The notes beneath the pieces were generated by a model, which worked only from the letters and a program-made list of their open reading frames with translations, was not told the DNA's origin and ran no database searches. The position numbers were made by a program, and so were the translations under genes. From CAYUCJ01 sp049282265 (GTDB lineage: Bacteria > Desulfobacterota > DSM-4660 > Desulfatiglandales > Desulfatiglandaceae), in assembly GCA_049282265.1 (NCBI GenBank), contig JBAPTR010000171.1, positions 1 to 21,871 on the forward strand: DNA of 21,871 nucleotides, in the 5' to 3' direction. Positions 1-6,753 of the stretch are shown piece after piece. Position 1 is the stretch's first letter. Every line of letters begins with the position of its first letter.

Positions 1-390
1 GCGTACGGCGATCAGCCCCCACGCACCCGCCCTGGACCCGCCGAGGGCATAGGGATCAAACCCTGAGTTTTGGCCGAACTGAAAAAGATAGCCGTCCGGC
101 AAAATCCAGATGACCAGCACCAGGAGGCCGCAGAAGAAGGCCGCCATCCAGTCTCCGAGGGTGAGTCCGGGAGAGATGTCCGCTGTATATTCCCGCCGCC
201 AGTGCCACAATATGACCCCGACCAGGATGGTCTTGGCGCCGTAGGAAAAGGGGCTTAGGGCGGGGAAAAAATAGACCGGTCCTGTCAGCATCAGGAACAG
301 GGTAAACGGGAAGATGTATGGAAGTGACGGCCACTCCAATAAACGCTGCAACAGGTTTTGATCGATATGTTTTTCAGGTATTGATTCCAT
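1..390 (-). CDS. CAAX prenyl protease-related membrane protein (exosortase/PEP-CTERM associated), 3' end off the window
   Basis: The minus frame starting at the ATG at 388-390 is open to the window edge (130 codons), so only the N-terminal part is visible. The N-terminus is MESIPEKHIDQNLLQ. Hydrophobic segments follow at about residues 25-45, 50-62 and 82-102. The blocks AKTILVGVILWHWRREY, WILPDGYLFQFG and GFDPYALGG match what I recall of the CAAX-protease-related family found in exosortase (PEP-CTERM) loci. Its presumed role is as an intramembrane protease, or a relative of one, in sorting or processing; the catalytic Glu/His motifs would lie beyond the window. The start overlaps the last 17 bases of the broken prsR-like gene upstream, which indicates translational coupling. 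The family call rests on recalled motifs and on the neighbouring prsR, not on a database search. Confidence 0.6.
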   Translation of the reverse strand, partial: MESIPEKHIDQNLLQRLLEWPSLPYIFPFTLFLMLTGPVYFFPALSPFSYGAKTILVGVILWHWRREYTADISPGLTLGDWMAAFFCGLLVLVIWILPDGYLFQFGQNSGFDPYALGGSRAGAWGLIAVR

Positions 391-1349
391 GTTTTTTCAA
401 GAGATCGTGCAGGGTCGGGCGGCTGACCTCAAGGAGTTTGGCTGCCCGGCTGATGTTGTTTGCCGTCAGGGCCAGGGCCCGGCGGATAGCAGTCTTCTCC
501 GCCGTTTCCCGGGCCTCTTTCAGGGTGGTCAATTTGTCTTCTTCCTCCTCCGGTGGTGTGTCTTCGAGCCCCAGGTCCACGGGGTAGATAACCCGGTCGG
601 TCGTGCCCCCCAAGGCCCTTCGGATGCGGTTCTGGAGTTCACGGACATTGCCCGGCCAGGGATACGCGGTCAGGGCCGTGACGGCACCCGGGGAAAACGT
701 TACCCGACCCCGCCCAAGCCTTGTTGTCTCCTCGCCCAGGAAGTGATGGGCAAGCGGCAGGATATCTTCCACCCGATCTCTCAGATCCGGGATTGCCAGC
801 TGGATGACATTCAGCCGGTAGAAAAGGTCCTTGCGGAAGAACCCCTTCCTGACTGCATCTTCCAGGTTGCTGTTGGTGGCCGCGATGATGCGGATATCCA
901 GGGTGATGGTCCTTGTGCCGCCGAGCCGTTCAATGGTGGCTTCCTGAAGAAAGCGGAGGATTTTTACCTGCAGGGATAAGGGCAGTTCGCCGATTTCATC
1001 CAGAAAGACGGTCCCCTTGTCGGCCTGTTCAAACTTGCCGATCGCGCGTGCATTTGCCCCGGTAAAGGCCCCTTTTTCGTGACCGAACAGCTCATTTTCC
1101 AGCAAATTTTCAGGGATCGCCCCACAGTTGATGATGACCAGGGGCCTTGAGGCCCTGCTTCGGGGTGTCGGGATAAGGAGGCAGGCCCAGGTCCAGGGTG
1201 ACGACCGGAAAGGCGCCCGATGCGATGAGCGGCCTTGCCTGGTCCGCATCAGAGGCGATGGTGATTTCATATTCCTTGCCCAGGCCCCACCTGAGCTGTT
1301 TGGCTACAGACATTTCATCTTCAATGACAAGGAGCCTTTTTTTCATCAT
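374..1349 (-). pseudogene. prsR: Broken PEP-CTERM-type sigma-54 response regulator (prsR-like), internal deletion and frameshift
   Basis: Two minus-strand frames carry consecutive parts of one protein. The start (ATG 1349 or 1346) encodes a receiver beginning MKKRLLVIEDE, with LRWGLGKEYE and the phospho-acceptor block VVTLDLGLPP, which are signatures of the PEP-CTERM-box response regulators. Near 1140-1150 the reading jumps to another frame at PLVIINCGAIPENLL, the middle of the AAA+ domain. That frame continues through GAFTGA, the Walker B block TVFLDEIGEL, YPWPGNVRELQNR and a C-terminal Fis-type helix-turn-helix (NNISRAAKLLEVSRPTLHDLL). The second half of the receiver, the linker and Walker A (GESGTGKE) are missing, probably about 400 bp. 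The frame-A product stops after 79 residues. It therefore cannot act as a sigma-54 activator unless the junction is an assembly error. The usual partner kinase PrsK is not adjacent. Confidence 0.8.
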
Positions 1350-1678
1350 TCAAACCCGACAGATCAAAGGAAATTCAGCTTTATGTGGTCAGAATCTTGG
1401 CTGCGCCAACGACTCAAAAATGATGTTAGATACTGTTACCATCATACACTACCTCCGTCAACAAAGGAGATATGTGTTGTTGAAAAACCCATCGCATGGA
1501 AGTTCATTTCGGATCGTGACGGTATTTCAGAAAAAACTGAAGGCTTGGGCCTGCAGGTGGACTATGTGGGGATCATGATTGGCGATTTTATCAAACAGGG
1601 TTTTGTGCCAACGGCCTTTTGAGAGTTTAGATGTTCAGCGGTTGCTCTCTCGATGTGAGTACTGAAGCAGAGGTTTGA
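1350..1678. other. Gene-poor stretch with a possible orphan C-terminal gene fragment
   Basis: No convincing complete gene is seen here. On the plus strand, an open frame from about 1463 to the TGA at 1620-1622 encodes a hydrophilic then mixed sequence ending DFIKQGFVPTAF. It has no good start of its own; the frame is open upstream only through DNA antisense to the broken prsR gene. It could be the tail of a decayed gene, in keeping with the eroded neighbouring locus. I do not recognise the family and make no functional claim. Confidence 0.3.
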
Positions 1679-1713
1679 GGGTCGCATTTCTGCAGGGAAT
1701 GGAAATGCGACCC
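1679..1713 (-). terminator. Hairpin downstream of the zraP-like gene
   Basis: A perfect 12-bp inverted repeat (GGGTCGCATTTC at 1679-1690 and its complement at 1702-1713) with an 11-nt loop starts 11 bp past the stop of the zraP-like gene. There is no T-run after it on the minus strand, so it is either a weak terminator or a 3' RNA-stabilising hairpin. Confidence 0.55.
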
Positions 1714-1723
1714 GTCACAGGGG

Positions 1724-2278
1724 TTAGTTCCAGCAGGCACCGCCGCCGAACCCACCTCTATGTTGTCCGTAACCCATCATGCCCGGACCATGTCCATACC
1801 CACTCATACCCTGGCCGTAACCGGGACCGTAGCCCATCATGCCGTGGCCATAACCGGGACCGTAACCTTCGCCCCTCTCCGTGTTCGGGACAATCTTTCT
1901 GGTCTCCAGTTGAAGGCTCAAGCGCTTCTGGGACAACTTTGCCCGGAGATCATTGATTTCGTTCTGAAGGGCCTCGGCCTTGCCCGTGTCAGGATTTTCA
2001 GCGTTCATGACGCTGCCGAGTTCCCTTGACTTGTTCCAAAGATCTTTTCTCAAATCGTTTGTGTCCTTAAAAAAATTCTGCCTCAGCTGATCCAGCTTGG
2101 TTGCCTGTTCTTTGTCCAGTGTGCCATAACCGTAGCCACTATTTCCACCATACATCGGGCCATTTCCCCAGCCCATACTCCTGTGCATGCCGCCCCATCC
2201 AGGACCCCATGCGAAAACCGGGTAGGCGATTGCTGCTACCAGAAGAACTGCTCCTATAATCGTTACTGTCTTTTTCAT
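1724..2278 (-). CDS. zraP: Periplasmic Spy/CpxP/ZraP-like metal-stress protein
   Basis: This 184-residue exported protein has a signal peptide at residues 1-24 (MKKTVTIIGAVLLVAAIAYP-VFA, cleavage near AWG). A Gly/Met/Trp-rich segment follows, then a charged helical region of about 80 residues (from LDKEQATKLDQLRQNFF to LSLQLETRKIV) typical of the Spy/CpxP/ZraP four-helix family. The C-terminal tail repeats GYGPGYGHGMMGY-like units rich in His, Met, Tyr and Gly and ends ACWN. Family members are periplasmic zinc-binding chaperones. The start is set by a strong ribosome site (GGAGGAAG, 5 nt before the ATG at 2276-2278); a longer upstream frame lacks one. The gene has its own sigma-54 promoter (2329-2343) and sits beside a ZraSR-like two-component system, which supports the ZraP role. 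The symbol denotes family likeness only. Confidence 0.8.
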   Translation of the reverse strand: MKKTVTIIGAVLLVAAIAYPVFAWGPGWGGMHRSMGWGNGPMYGGNSGYGYGTLDKEQATKLDQLRQNFFKDTNDLRKDLWNKSRELGSVMNAENPDTGKAEALQNEINDLRAKLSQKRLSLQLETRKIVPNTERGEGYGPGYGHGMMGYGPGYGQGMSGYGHGPGMMGYGQHRGGFGGGACWN

Positions 2279-2328
2279 AATACTTCCTCCTTTGTTTTCG
2301 TTTTTTTGTTTCCTGTCTCTCCAATATA

Positions 2329-2343
2329 GCAAGTGGTGTGCCA
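2329..2343 (-). promoter_or_regulatory. Sigma-54 (-24/-12) promoter of the zraP-like gene
   Basis: On the minus strand the sequence is TGGCAC-ACCAC-TTGC followed by T, an exact match to the sigma-54 consensus TGGCAC-N5-TTGCW. The predicted start site is near 2317, giving a leader of about 39 nt before the ATG at 2278. The -24 half is also part of an inverted repeat (GTGCCA at 2339-2344, TGGCAC at 2354-2359). Confidence 0.85.
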
Positions 2344-2441
2344 CGCCTTTTGTTGGCACGATATCTTATTGATATTAATCATTTTTATTAGTTTTCACTT
2401 CCAGGAAGACCACTTTTTGTTCTCCAACTTTTTTCACATAT

Positions 2442-2488
2442 GGATACTTTGTATCCGACATGCGTACCCATCCGGGAATTTTGTATCC
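2442..2488. promoter_or_regulatory. Putative enhancer (upstream activator site) for the zraP-like promoter
   Basis: A perfect 6-3-6 palindrome, GGATAC-TTT-GTATCC, lies at 2442-2456, with a further GTATCC at 2483-2488. Measured from the predicted start at 2317, this is -125 to -171, where sigma-54 activators usually bind. The same motif recurs at 3027-3094 upstream of the second sigma-54 gene. Binding by the adjacent ZraR-like regulator is inferred. This gene-free stretch (2279-2589) holds nothing else I can support. Confidence 0.55.
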
Positions 2489-2589
2489 ATGGGCAAGAAA
2501 AATAGGAAATACCTGGTGCTGTGCTCCCCTCTGCTCTAACTCGGGAACCCCCATAGCCCCGTTGGAGGAAGCTGTCGCATCGGTCCATA

Positions 2590-2877
2590 TCATTGACAAC
2601 AGGAGGGCTTCCCCCCCTTGCCGTATTTTTGTTCATTGGCCATGGCAAGGCGATGCAGAAACTTGCCGAGCATACCCGGGGGCTTGACCGCCTTTCTTCC
2701 AAGATACTTCTCCGGATCCTTTTCAAAGGCATCGCGGCAGGCCTCCGCGCAGAACCAGTAACTGTGACCATCGTGTACGGCCACCAGCTTGGTTTTCCCC
2801 GGAACCACATCCATGCCGCACACCGGATCGATGGTGGCTTTCTCAATTGCCTTTGTTGAGCTTGCTAATTTTGTCAT
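2590..2877 (-). CDS. YHS-domain (TRASH-like) metal-binding protein
   Basis: This is a 95-residue protein. After about 15 residues it has the YHS core DPVCGMDVVPGKTKLVAVHDGHSYWFC-type block: DPVCGM, then YWFCAEACRDAFEKDPEKYL. This is the signature of heavy-metal-associated YHS proteins and of the N-terminal domain of some copper ATPases. The C-terminal part carries HRLAMANEQKYGKGGK and ends in SCCQ, giving a terminal Cys pair that could bind metal. It has no signal peptide, so it is probably cytosolic. The chosen ATG at 2875-2877 has GGGAG about 8 nt upstream; an earlier in-frame ATG at 2919 lies ahead of the predicted start site. It has its own sigma-54 promoter (2923-2937). A role as metal buffer or chaperone in the ZraSR-like response is inferred. 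Confidence 0.8.
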   Translation of the reverse strand: MTKLASSTKAIEKATIDPVCGMDVVPGKTKLVAVHDGHSYWFCAEACRDAFEKDPEKYLGRKAVKPPGMLGKFLHRLAMANEQKYGKGGKPSCCQ

Positions 2878-2922
2878 TTTCAAACTCCCTTCTCTATTTG
2901 TTTGCACCTGCCTCTTCATAAA

Positions 2923-2937
2923 GCAAACTGTATGCCA
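2923..2937 (-). promoter_or_regulatory. Sigma-54 promoter of the YHS-domain gene
   Basis: On the minus strand the sequence is TGGCAT-ACAGT-TTGC followed by T, which keeps the invariant GG and GC with the correct spacing. The predicted start is near 2911, leaving a 34-nt leader to the ATG at 2877. The -24 region sits in a small palindrome TGCCAC-TTT-GTGGCA (2933-2947). Confidence 0.75.
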
Positions 2938-3026
2938 CTTTGTGGCATGATGCGTGTAACAAGTTGTTTTTTATTTGAAACAAACTCAACTTTCCCTCTA
3001 TCTTCTTGAAATAACCAATGGAATGT

Positions 3027-3094
3027 GGATAATAGGTATCCATGTAGTGTATCCGACTGTGAAAATAGTATCCATGCGATCGATCCATGTATCC
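3027..3094. promoter_or_regulatory. Putative shared enhancer: GTATCC motif cluster between the divergent YHS and sensor-kinase genes
   Basis: There are four GTATCC copies (3036, 3049, 3068, 3089). The first forms a near-perfect 15-bp palindrome with GGATAA at 3027, equivalent to the perfect palindrome at 2442-2456. The cluster lies -116 to -183 from the predicted YHS start (2911) and about -103 to -170 from a possible start near 3197 for the kinase, so one site could serve both directions. The rest of 2878-3189 shows no gene. Confidence 0.55.
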
Positions 3095-3170
3095 AGGGGG
3101 CATCGCCCGGAGGCCATGCGTCCCGTTGCCTCGAACGTGTAGACCTGCCGGCCGGGGCCTTTAATCGGCT

Positions 3171-3185
3171 TGGTATCAATTTTGC
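3171..3185 (+). promoter_or_regulatory. Possible sigma-54 promoter of the sensor-kinase operon
   Basis: TGGTAT-CAATT-TTGC followed by T keeps GG at -24 and GC at -12. The predicted start at about 3197 falls inside the annotated start region (ATG 3190 and ATG 3199). It would therefore give a leaderless message using the ATG at 3199, or else the match is fortuitous. Confidence 0.4.
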
Positions 3186-3189
3186 TTAG

Positions 3190-4983
3190 ATGAATTTCAT
3201 GTCAAAAAACAGGATCAAGAAAAATGATTGGTTCCGAATACCTCCCTGGATCCTTGTGGGCTCTGCCTTCATTCTTGTGCCCATCCTGATTTTCTGGACC
3301 CATGAGAACCTCAATCGGGAAAAGAAGTTTGTCACGGAATTGATGGTGGAGAAAGGGGCCGCGCTGATCAGGAGTTTCGAGGCCGGGGCCAGGACCGGCA
3401 TGATGGGGATGATGGGCATGCAGGGCATGATGGGCGGGCAAGGAGGTGGTTTTCGACTCCAAAGGCTCTTGACTGAAACCGCACAGCTTCCGGATATTGT
3501 CTATCTAATGGTTACGGACACCAAAGGCGTCATCCTCGCCCACAACGACCCGAAAAAAATCGGTGGATTCCATGGAAAAGGCCTGGATTTACAACGTATT
3601 TCACACTCAAAAACCGTCAAGTGGCGGTTAGTCGAAAATCCCGACGGATCCCGCGTTTTCGAGGTCTTTCGCCGTTTCCAACCGAGTCGGGGACGGATGC
3701 CGGGGTATCACTGGCGGATGATGTTCGGCGGGTCCCCTCCTCGAGTTTCAGATAGACCGGGCAAGGAGCCGCCTGCCGATATCATTTTTGTGGGCCTGAA
3801 TATGAAACCGGTGGAGGCAAGCAGGAAGGGGGATGCCCGTCATTCAGTCATCATGGCCCTCATTCTGCTCCTGGTAGGCTTCGCCGGAATTTTCTTCCTG
3901 TTTCTTGCACAGGCCTACCGGTCCGCAAGATCCAGTCTCACGAGGATAAAGGCCTTCTCCGACAATGTCGTTGAGAATATGCCCATCGGTCTCCTTTTCA
4001 TCGACGCCGATGGAAAAATCGTCTCGTTCAACCAAACCGCAGAAACACTCCTGAAGCTCTCTTCCAGTGATGTTTTGGGTCGGCATAGTGACGAGGTACT
4101 CCCATCGCAACTGGAAGGCCTGGCCTCGCAACCCAATGAAACAATGCAAATTATTGAAAAAGAAATCGATTGTCCGCTCAAAGGCGGAATGGTAATTCCC
4201 CTGGATATCATTATCTCCTCTCTCAAGGCGGACGATGGTGCGCTTTTGGGGAACCTCGTACTTTTCAGAGACCTGACGGAACTTCAGGAACTGAAGGGTG
4301 AGGTGGAGCGGAGCAGACGGCTGGCTTCATTAGGACAACTTGCCGCCGGCATTGCCCATGAGATCCGCAATCCCCTCAGTTCCATCAAGGGCTTTGCCAC
4401 CTATTTCAAGGAGCGGTATCGGGAGGTTCCCGAAGACCAGGAGACGGCCGATATTATGATCCAGGAAGTGGAGCGTCTCAACAGGGTGATCGGACAGCTC
4501 CTTGAATTCGCCCGCCCGGTCAGCATTGAAAGAAAGTCCATCGATGTCCTGGAACTCGTCCGGCAATCCCTGAAACTGGTGGAGGGGGATACCCTGCAAA
4601 AAGGGATACGCATTGAAATGGAGGTGATCCCTTCAGAAAGAAAAGTGGACCTGGATCCGGATAAGATGAAACAGGTTCTTCTGAATCTCTACCTGAATGC
4701 ACTGGAGGCCATGGAAAGGAACGGAACCCTCACCGTTGACATCCGGGACGAAAAGTCCGGATACGTCGACATCATCATAAGCGACACAGGCGCCGGCATA
4801 AAAAAGGAAGACCTGGCCCACGTTTTCGATCCCTATTTCACGACCAAGCCCTCCGGTACGGGCCTTGGTCTTGCCATCGTCCACAAGATTATCGAATCCC
4901 ACGGTGGTGAAATCCGCGTGGAAAGCAGGGAAGGAAAGGGAACCAGGGTCGTCATTTCCCTCCCTGTCCAAGGAGAGACCTGA
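3190..4983 (+). CDS. zraS: Membrane sensor histidine kinase, ZraS/HydH-like, with Met-rich periplasmic segment
   Basis: This is a 597-residue kinase. TM1 is at about residues 19-36. A periplasmic sensor domain (about 37-218) follows, including a Met/Gly-rich loop at residues 70-83 (GMMGMMGMQGMMGG). TM2 is at about 219-241. A cytoplasmic PAS domain (about 258-360; ENMPIGLLFIDADGKIVSFN) precedes the HisKA helix with the phospho-acceptor His390 in GIAHEIRNPLSSIKGF. The HATPase domain shows the N box (LLNLYLNALEAM), DTGAGIKKED, an F box (FDPYFTTKPSGTGLGL) and GKGTRVVISLP. It senses envelope metal or stress and phosphorylates the next gene's product. Its TGA stop shares one base with the regulator's ATG. 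There is no ribosome site before ATG 3190, and ATG 3199 is an alternative. The symbol denotes family likeness; the actual ligand is unknown. Confidence 0.85.
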   Translation: MNFMSKNRIKKNDWFRIPPWILVGSAFILVPILIFWTHENLNREKKFVTELMVEKGAALIRSFEAGARTGMMGMMGMQGMMGGQGGGFRLQRLLTETAQLPDIVYLMVTDTKGVILAHNDPKKIGGFHGKGLDLQRISHSKTVKWRLVENPDGSRVFEVFRRFQPSRGRMPGYHWRMMFGGSPPRVSDRPGKEPPADIIFVGLNMKPVEASRKGDARHSVIMALILLLVGFAGIFFLFLAQAYRSARSSLTRIKAFSDNVVENMPIGLLFIDADGKIVSFNQTAETLLKLSSSDVLGRHSDEVLPSQLEGLASQPNETMQIIEKEIDCPLKGGMVIPLDIIISSLKADDGALLGNLVLFRDLTELQELKGEVERSRRLASLGQLAAGIAHEIRNPLSSIKGFATYFKERYREVPEDQETADIMIQEVERLNRVIGQLLEFARPVSIERKSIDVLELVRQSLKLVEGDTLQKGIRIEMEVIPSERKVDLDPDKMKQVLLNLYLNALEAMERNGTLTVDIRDEKSGYVDIIISDTGAGIKKEDLAHVFDPYFTTKPSGTGLGLAIVHKIIESHGGEIRVESREGKGTRVVISLPVQGET

Positions 4984-6353
4984 TGAACACCAAGAATGCC
5001 GTCCTGGTGGTGGATGACGATCAAAATCACCGGACCATGTTGAAGAAGCTCCTTTCCGGCTGGGGATACAACGTCTTTGAGGCCGACGATGGCTCCACCG
5101 CCATTAATAGGGTGCATGAAACCCCCTTTGATCTGATCCTTATGGACATCCGCATGGTCAAGGTTTCCGGGCTTGAGGCTCTCGGTGACATCAAGGCCTA
5201 TAACCCCGCCATTCCCATCGTCATCATGACAGCCTTCTCCTCAGTTGAGACGGCCGTCGAAGCCCTCAAGAAGGGGGCCTATGATTACCTCACCAAGCCG
5301 CTGGATTTTGACGAACTGCGCCTTGCCATGGGGCGGGCCATGGAACACAGCCACCTGAAGGAGGAAAACCGTCTCCTCAAGGCCACCCTTGGACAAAGAT
5401 TTGATCGCCAGAACATCATAGGCAACAGCCCGCGAATGGTCCGGCTCTTTGAAACGGTATCACAGGTGGCCCCGTCCGAGGCCACTGTACTCATCACCGG
5501 AGAATCGGGAACCGGGAAGGAATTGATCGCCGGGGCCATCCACTACAACAGCGGAAGGAAAGAGCAGCCCTTTGTCAAGGTGAACTGCGCGGCCCTGACC
5601 GAGACACTCCTCGAATCGGAGCTTTTCGGCCACGAAAAAGGTTCCTTCACAGGCGCCCATCGCCGGAAAGACGGGCAATTCAGCCTGGCGGACGGTGGGA
5701 GCCTTTTTCTGGATGAGGTCAGCGAGATGCCGCTCTCCATGCAGGTCAAGCTCCTCCGCGTGATCCAGGAAAGGGAATTCACGAGGGTGGGCGGTGAGGA
5801 GGTGATCAAGGTGGACGTGAGACTCATGGCGGCCACGAACAAGGACCTGTCGGCAGAAATCGCTGAAGGGCGCTTCCGGGAGGACCTCTTCTACCGTCTG
5901 AACGTGGTGACCCTGGATATGCCGCCCTTGCGGGAGAGAAAAGACGACATTCCTTTGCTCACCTACCATTTTCTTAAGGGATTTGCAGAGAAAAACCGCA
6001 AGACCATCAAGGGGTTCACCCCCCAGGCCATGGATCGCCTTCGGCGTTATGACTGGCCCGGCAACGTGCGCGAATTGATGAATGCCGTTGAGAGGGTGGT
6101 CGTTTTGTCACGATCCGACTATGTGGATGAACCGGATCTCCCGCCCGGGATACTGGAACAGGCGGGGGACAAGGTGGAAGAGGTGCAACCAAGCGGGCCA
6201 GTTGCCGATATGCCCCTGGAAGAAGTGGAAAAAGCGAGCATCCTGAAGACGCTGGAATCTGCCGGCGGAAACAAGAGCGAGGCGGCCAGGCGGTTGGGAA
6301 TCACCCGCAGGACACTCCACAAAAAGCTCAAGAAATATGGCGTGATGCCCTAA
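4983..6353 (+). CDS. zraR: Sigma-54-dependent response regulator, ZraR/HydG-like
   Basis: This is a 456-residue NtrC-family activator. The receiver domain (1-120) has the acidic pair at residues 11-13, phospho-acceptor Asp55 (LILMDIRM) and the conserved Lys in YLTKPLDFDEL. The AAA+ domain (about 145-380) has Walker A GESGTGKE at 173-180, the sigma-54 contact loop GSFTGA at 220-225 (Ser in place of the usual Ala), Walker B GGSLFLDEV and the arginine-finger region FREDLFYRLNVV. The C-terminal Fis-type helix-turn-helix spans about 425-452 (GGNKSEAARRLGITRRTLHK). It overlaps the kinase gene by one base, so the pair is translated together. Likely targets are the two sigma-54 promoters at 2329 and 2923, through the GTATCC sites. 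All residues needed for activity are present, unlike in the broken regulator at 374-1349. Confidence 0.9.
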   Translation: MNTKNAVLVVDDDQNHRTMLKKLLSGWGYNVFEADDGSTAINRVHETPFDLILMDIRMVKVSGLEALGDIKAYNPAIPIVIMTAFSSVETAVEALKKGAYDYLTKPLDFDELRLAMGRAMEHSHLKEENRLLKATLGQRFDRQNIIGNSPRMVRLFETVSQVAPSEATVLITGESGTGKELIAGAIHYNSGRKEQPFVKVNCAALTETLLESELFGHEKGSFTGAHRRKDGQFSLADGGSLFLDEVSEMPLSMQVKLLRVIQEREFTRVGGEEVIKVDVRLMAATNKDLSAEIAEGRFREDLFYRLNVVTLDMPPLRERKDDIPLLTYHFLKGFAEKNRKTIKGFTPQAMDRLRRYDWPGNVRELMNAVERVVVLSRSDYVDEPDLPPGILEQAGDKVEEVQPSGPVADMPLEEVEKASILKTLESAGGNKSEAARRLGITRRTLHKKLKKYGVMP

Positions 6354-6354
6354 A

Positions 6355-6387
6355 CCCGGTATGTCCGCCTTCGGCGGCCAGGCCGGG
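6355..6387. terminator. Convergent hairpin between the zraR-like gene and hgcB
   Basis: CCGCC-TTC-GGCGG (6365-6377) is nested inside an outer CCCGG/CCGGG pair (6355-6359, 6383-6387), two bases after the TAA of the regulator gene. No T-run follows on plus; on minus it lies about 90 bp past hgcB. It is a plausible bidirectional terminator between converging operons. Confidence 0.5.
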
Positions 6388-6474
6388 AATGACCAAATAG
6401 CAAAACACAAATCCCAAATGAAATCTCAATCACAACACGAAAAAACCTACTGGATCCAGGGACCGCAGGACTGC

Positions 6475-6747
6475 TCAGCAACAGCAGTTCCCCTGTCTGC
6501 CAAGGGCGGAATTGATGACGGCCGCTGCACAACCCACACCGGCCTGGACGGTAATGGCCTCGGTCGGGCAATTTTGGGCGCAGGCGCCGCATTCCATGCA
6601 GGCGTCTTTCTTTTCAATTTGTGCGTGTCCGTCGTTCATGGCCAGGACGGCATGGGGACAGACCACGAGGCACATTCCGCATCCAACACATTTTTCCTGA
6701 TCAAGCTTCAGTGTAACCACATTCTTCAAATAGATTAAGTCTTCCAT
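6475..6747 (-). CDS. hgcB: HgcB, two-cluster ferredoxin of mercury methylation
   Basis: HgcB is a 90-residue ferredoxin that, in the established model, reduces the corrinoid of HgcA so that methyl transfer to Hg(II) can turn over. The opening YLKNVVTLKLDQEKC is typical of the family. Two [4Fe-4S] motifs are complete (CX2CX2CX3C at 20/23/26/30 and 50/53/56/60). The family-specific extra Cys is at position 73 in AGVGCAAAVI, and a terminal Cys cluster is at 88-90 (GNCCC), where characterised proteins carry a Cys pair. The ATG at 6745-6747 follows the hgcA stop by 6 bp, and its ribosome site (GAGGG) overlaps that stop. This is the last gene of the arsR-permease-hgcA-hgcB operon. The family signature plus the adjacent hgcA make the call secure. 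Confidence 0.95.
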   Translation of the reverse strand: MEDLIYLKNVVTLKLDQEKCVGCGMCLVVCPHAVLAMNDGHAQIEKKDACMECGACAQNCPTEAITVQAGVGCAAAVINSALGRQGNCCC

Positions 6748-6753
6748 ATTCCC

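Noticed and set aside
1128..1622. 164-codon plus-strand open frame
   Set aside because: Its first two thirds are antisense to the broken prsR-like gene and read as nonsense; only the last part (from about 1463) might be a real fragment and is noted as such.
2351..2370. Plus-strand TTGGCACG-like box near 2353
   Set aside because: It keeps the -24 half but has no TTGC at the right distance and no plus-strand gene follows.
2375..2599. Minus-strand 74-codon frame between the zraP-like and YHS genes
   Set aside because: It overlaps the YHS gene's end, has no ribosome site or family likeness and spans the enhancer palindrome and sigma-54 spacer, so it is most likely non-coding.
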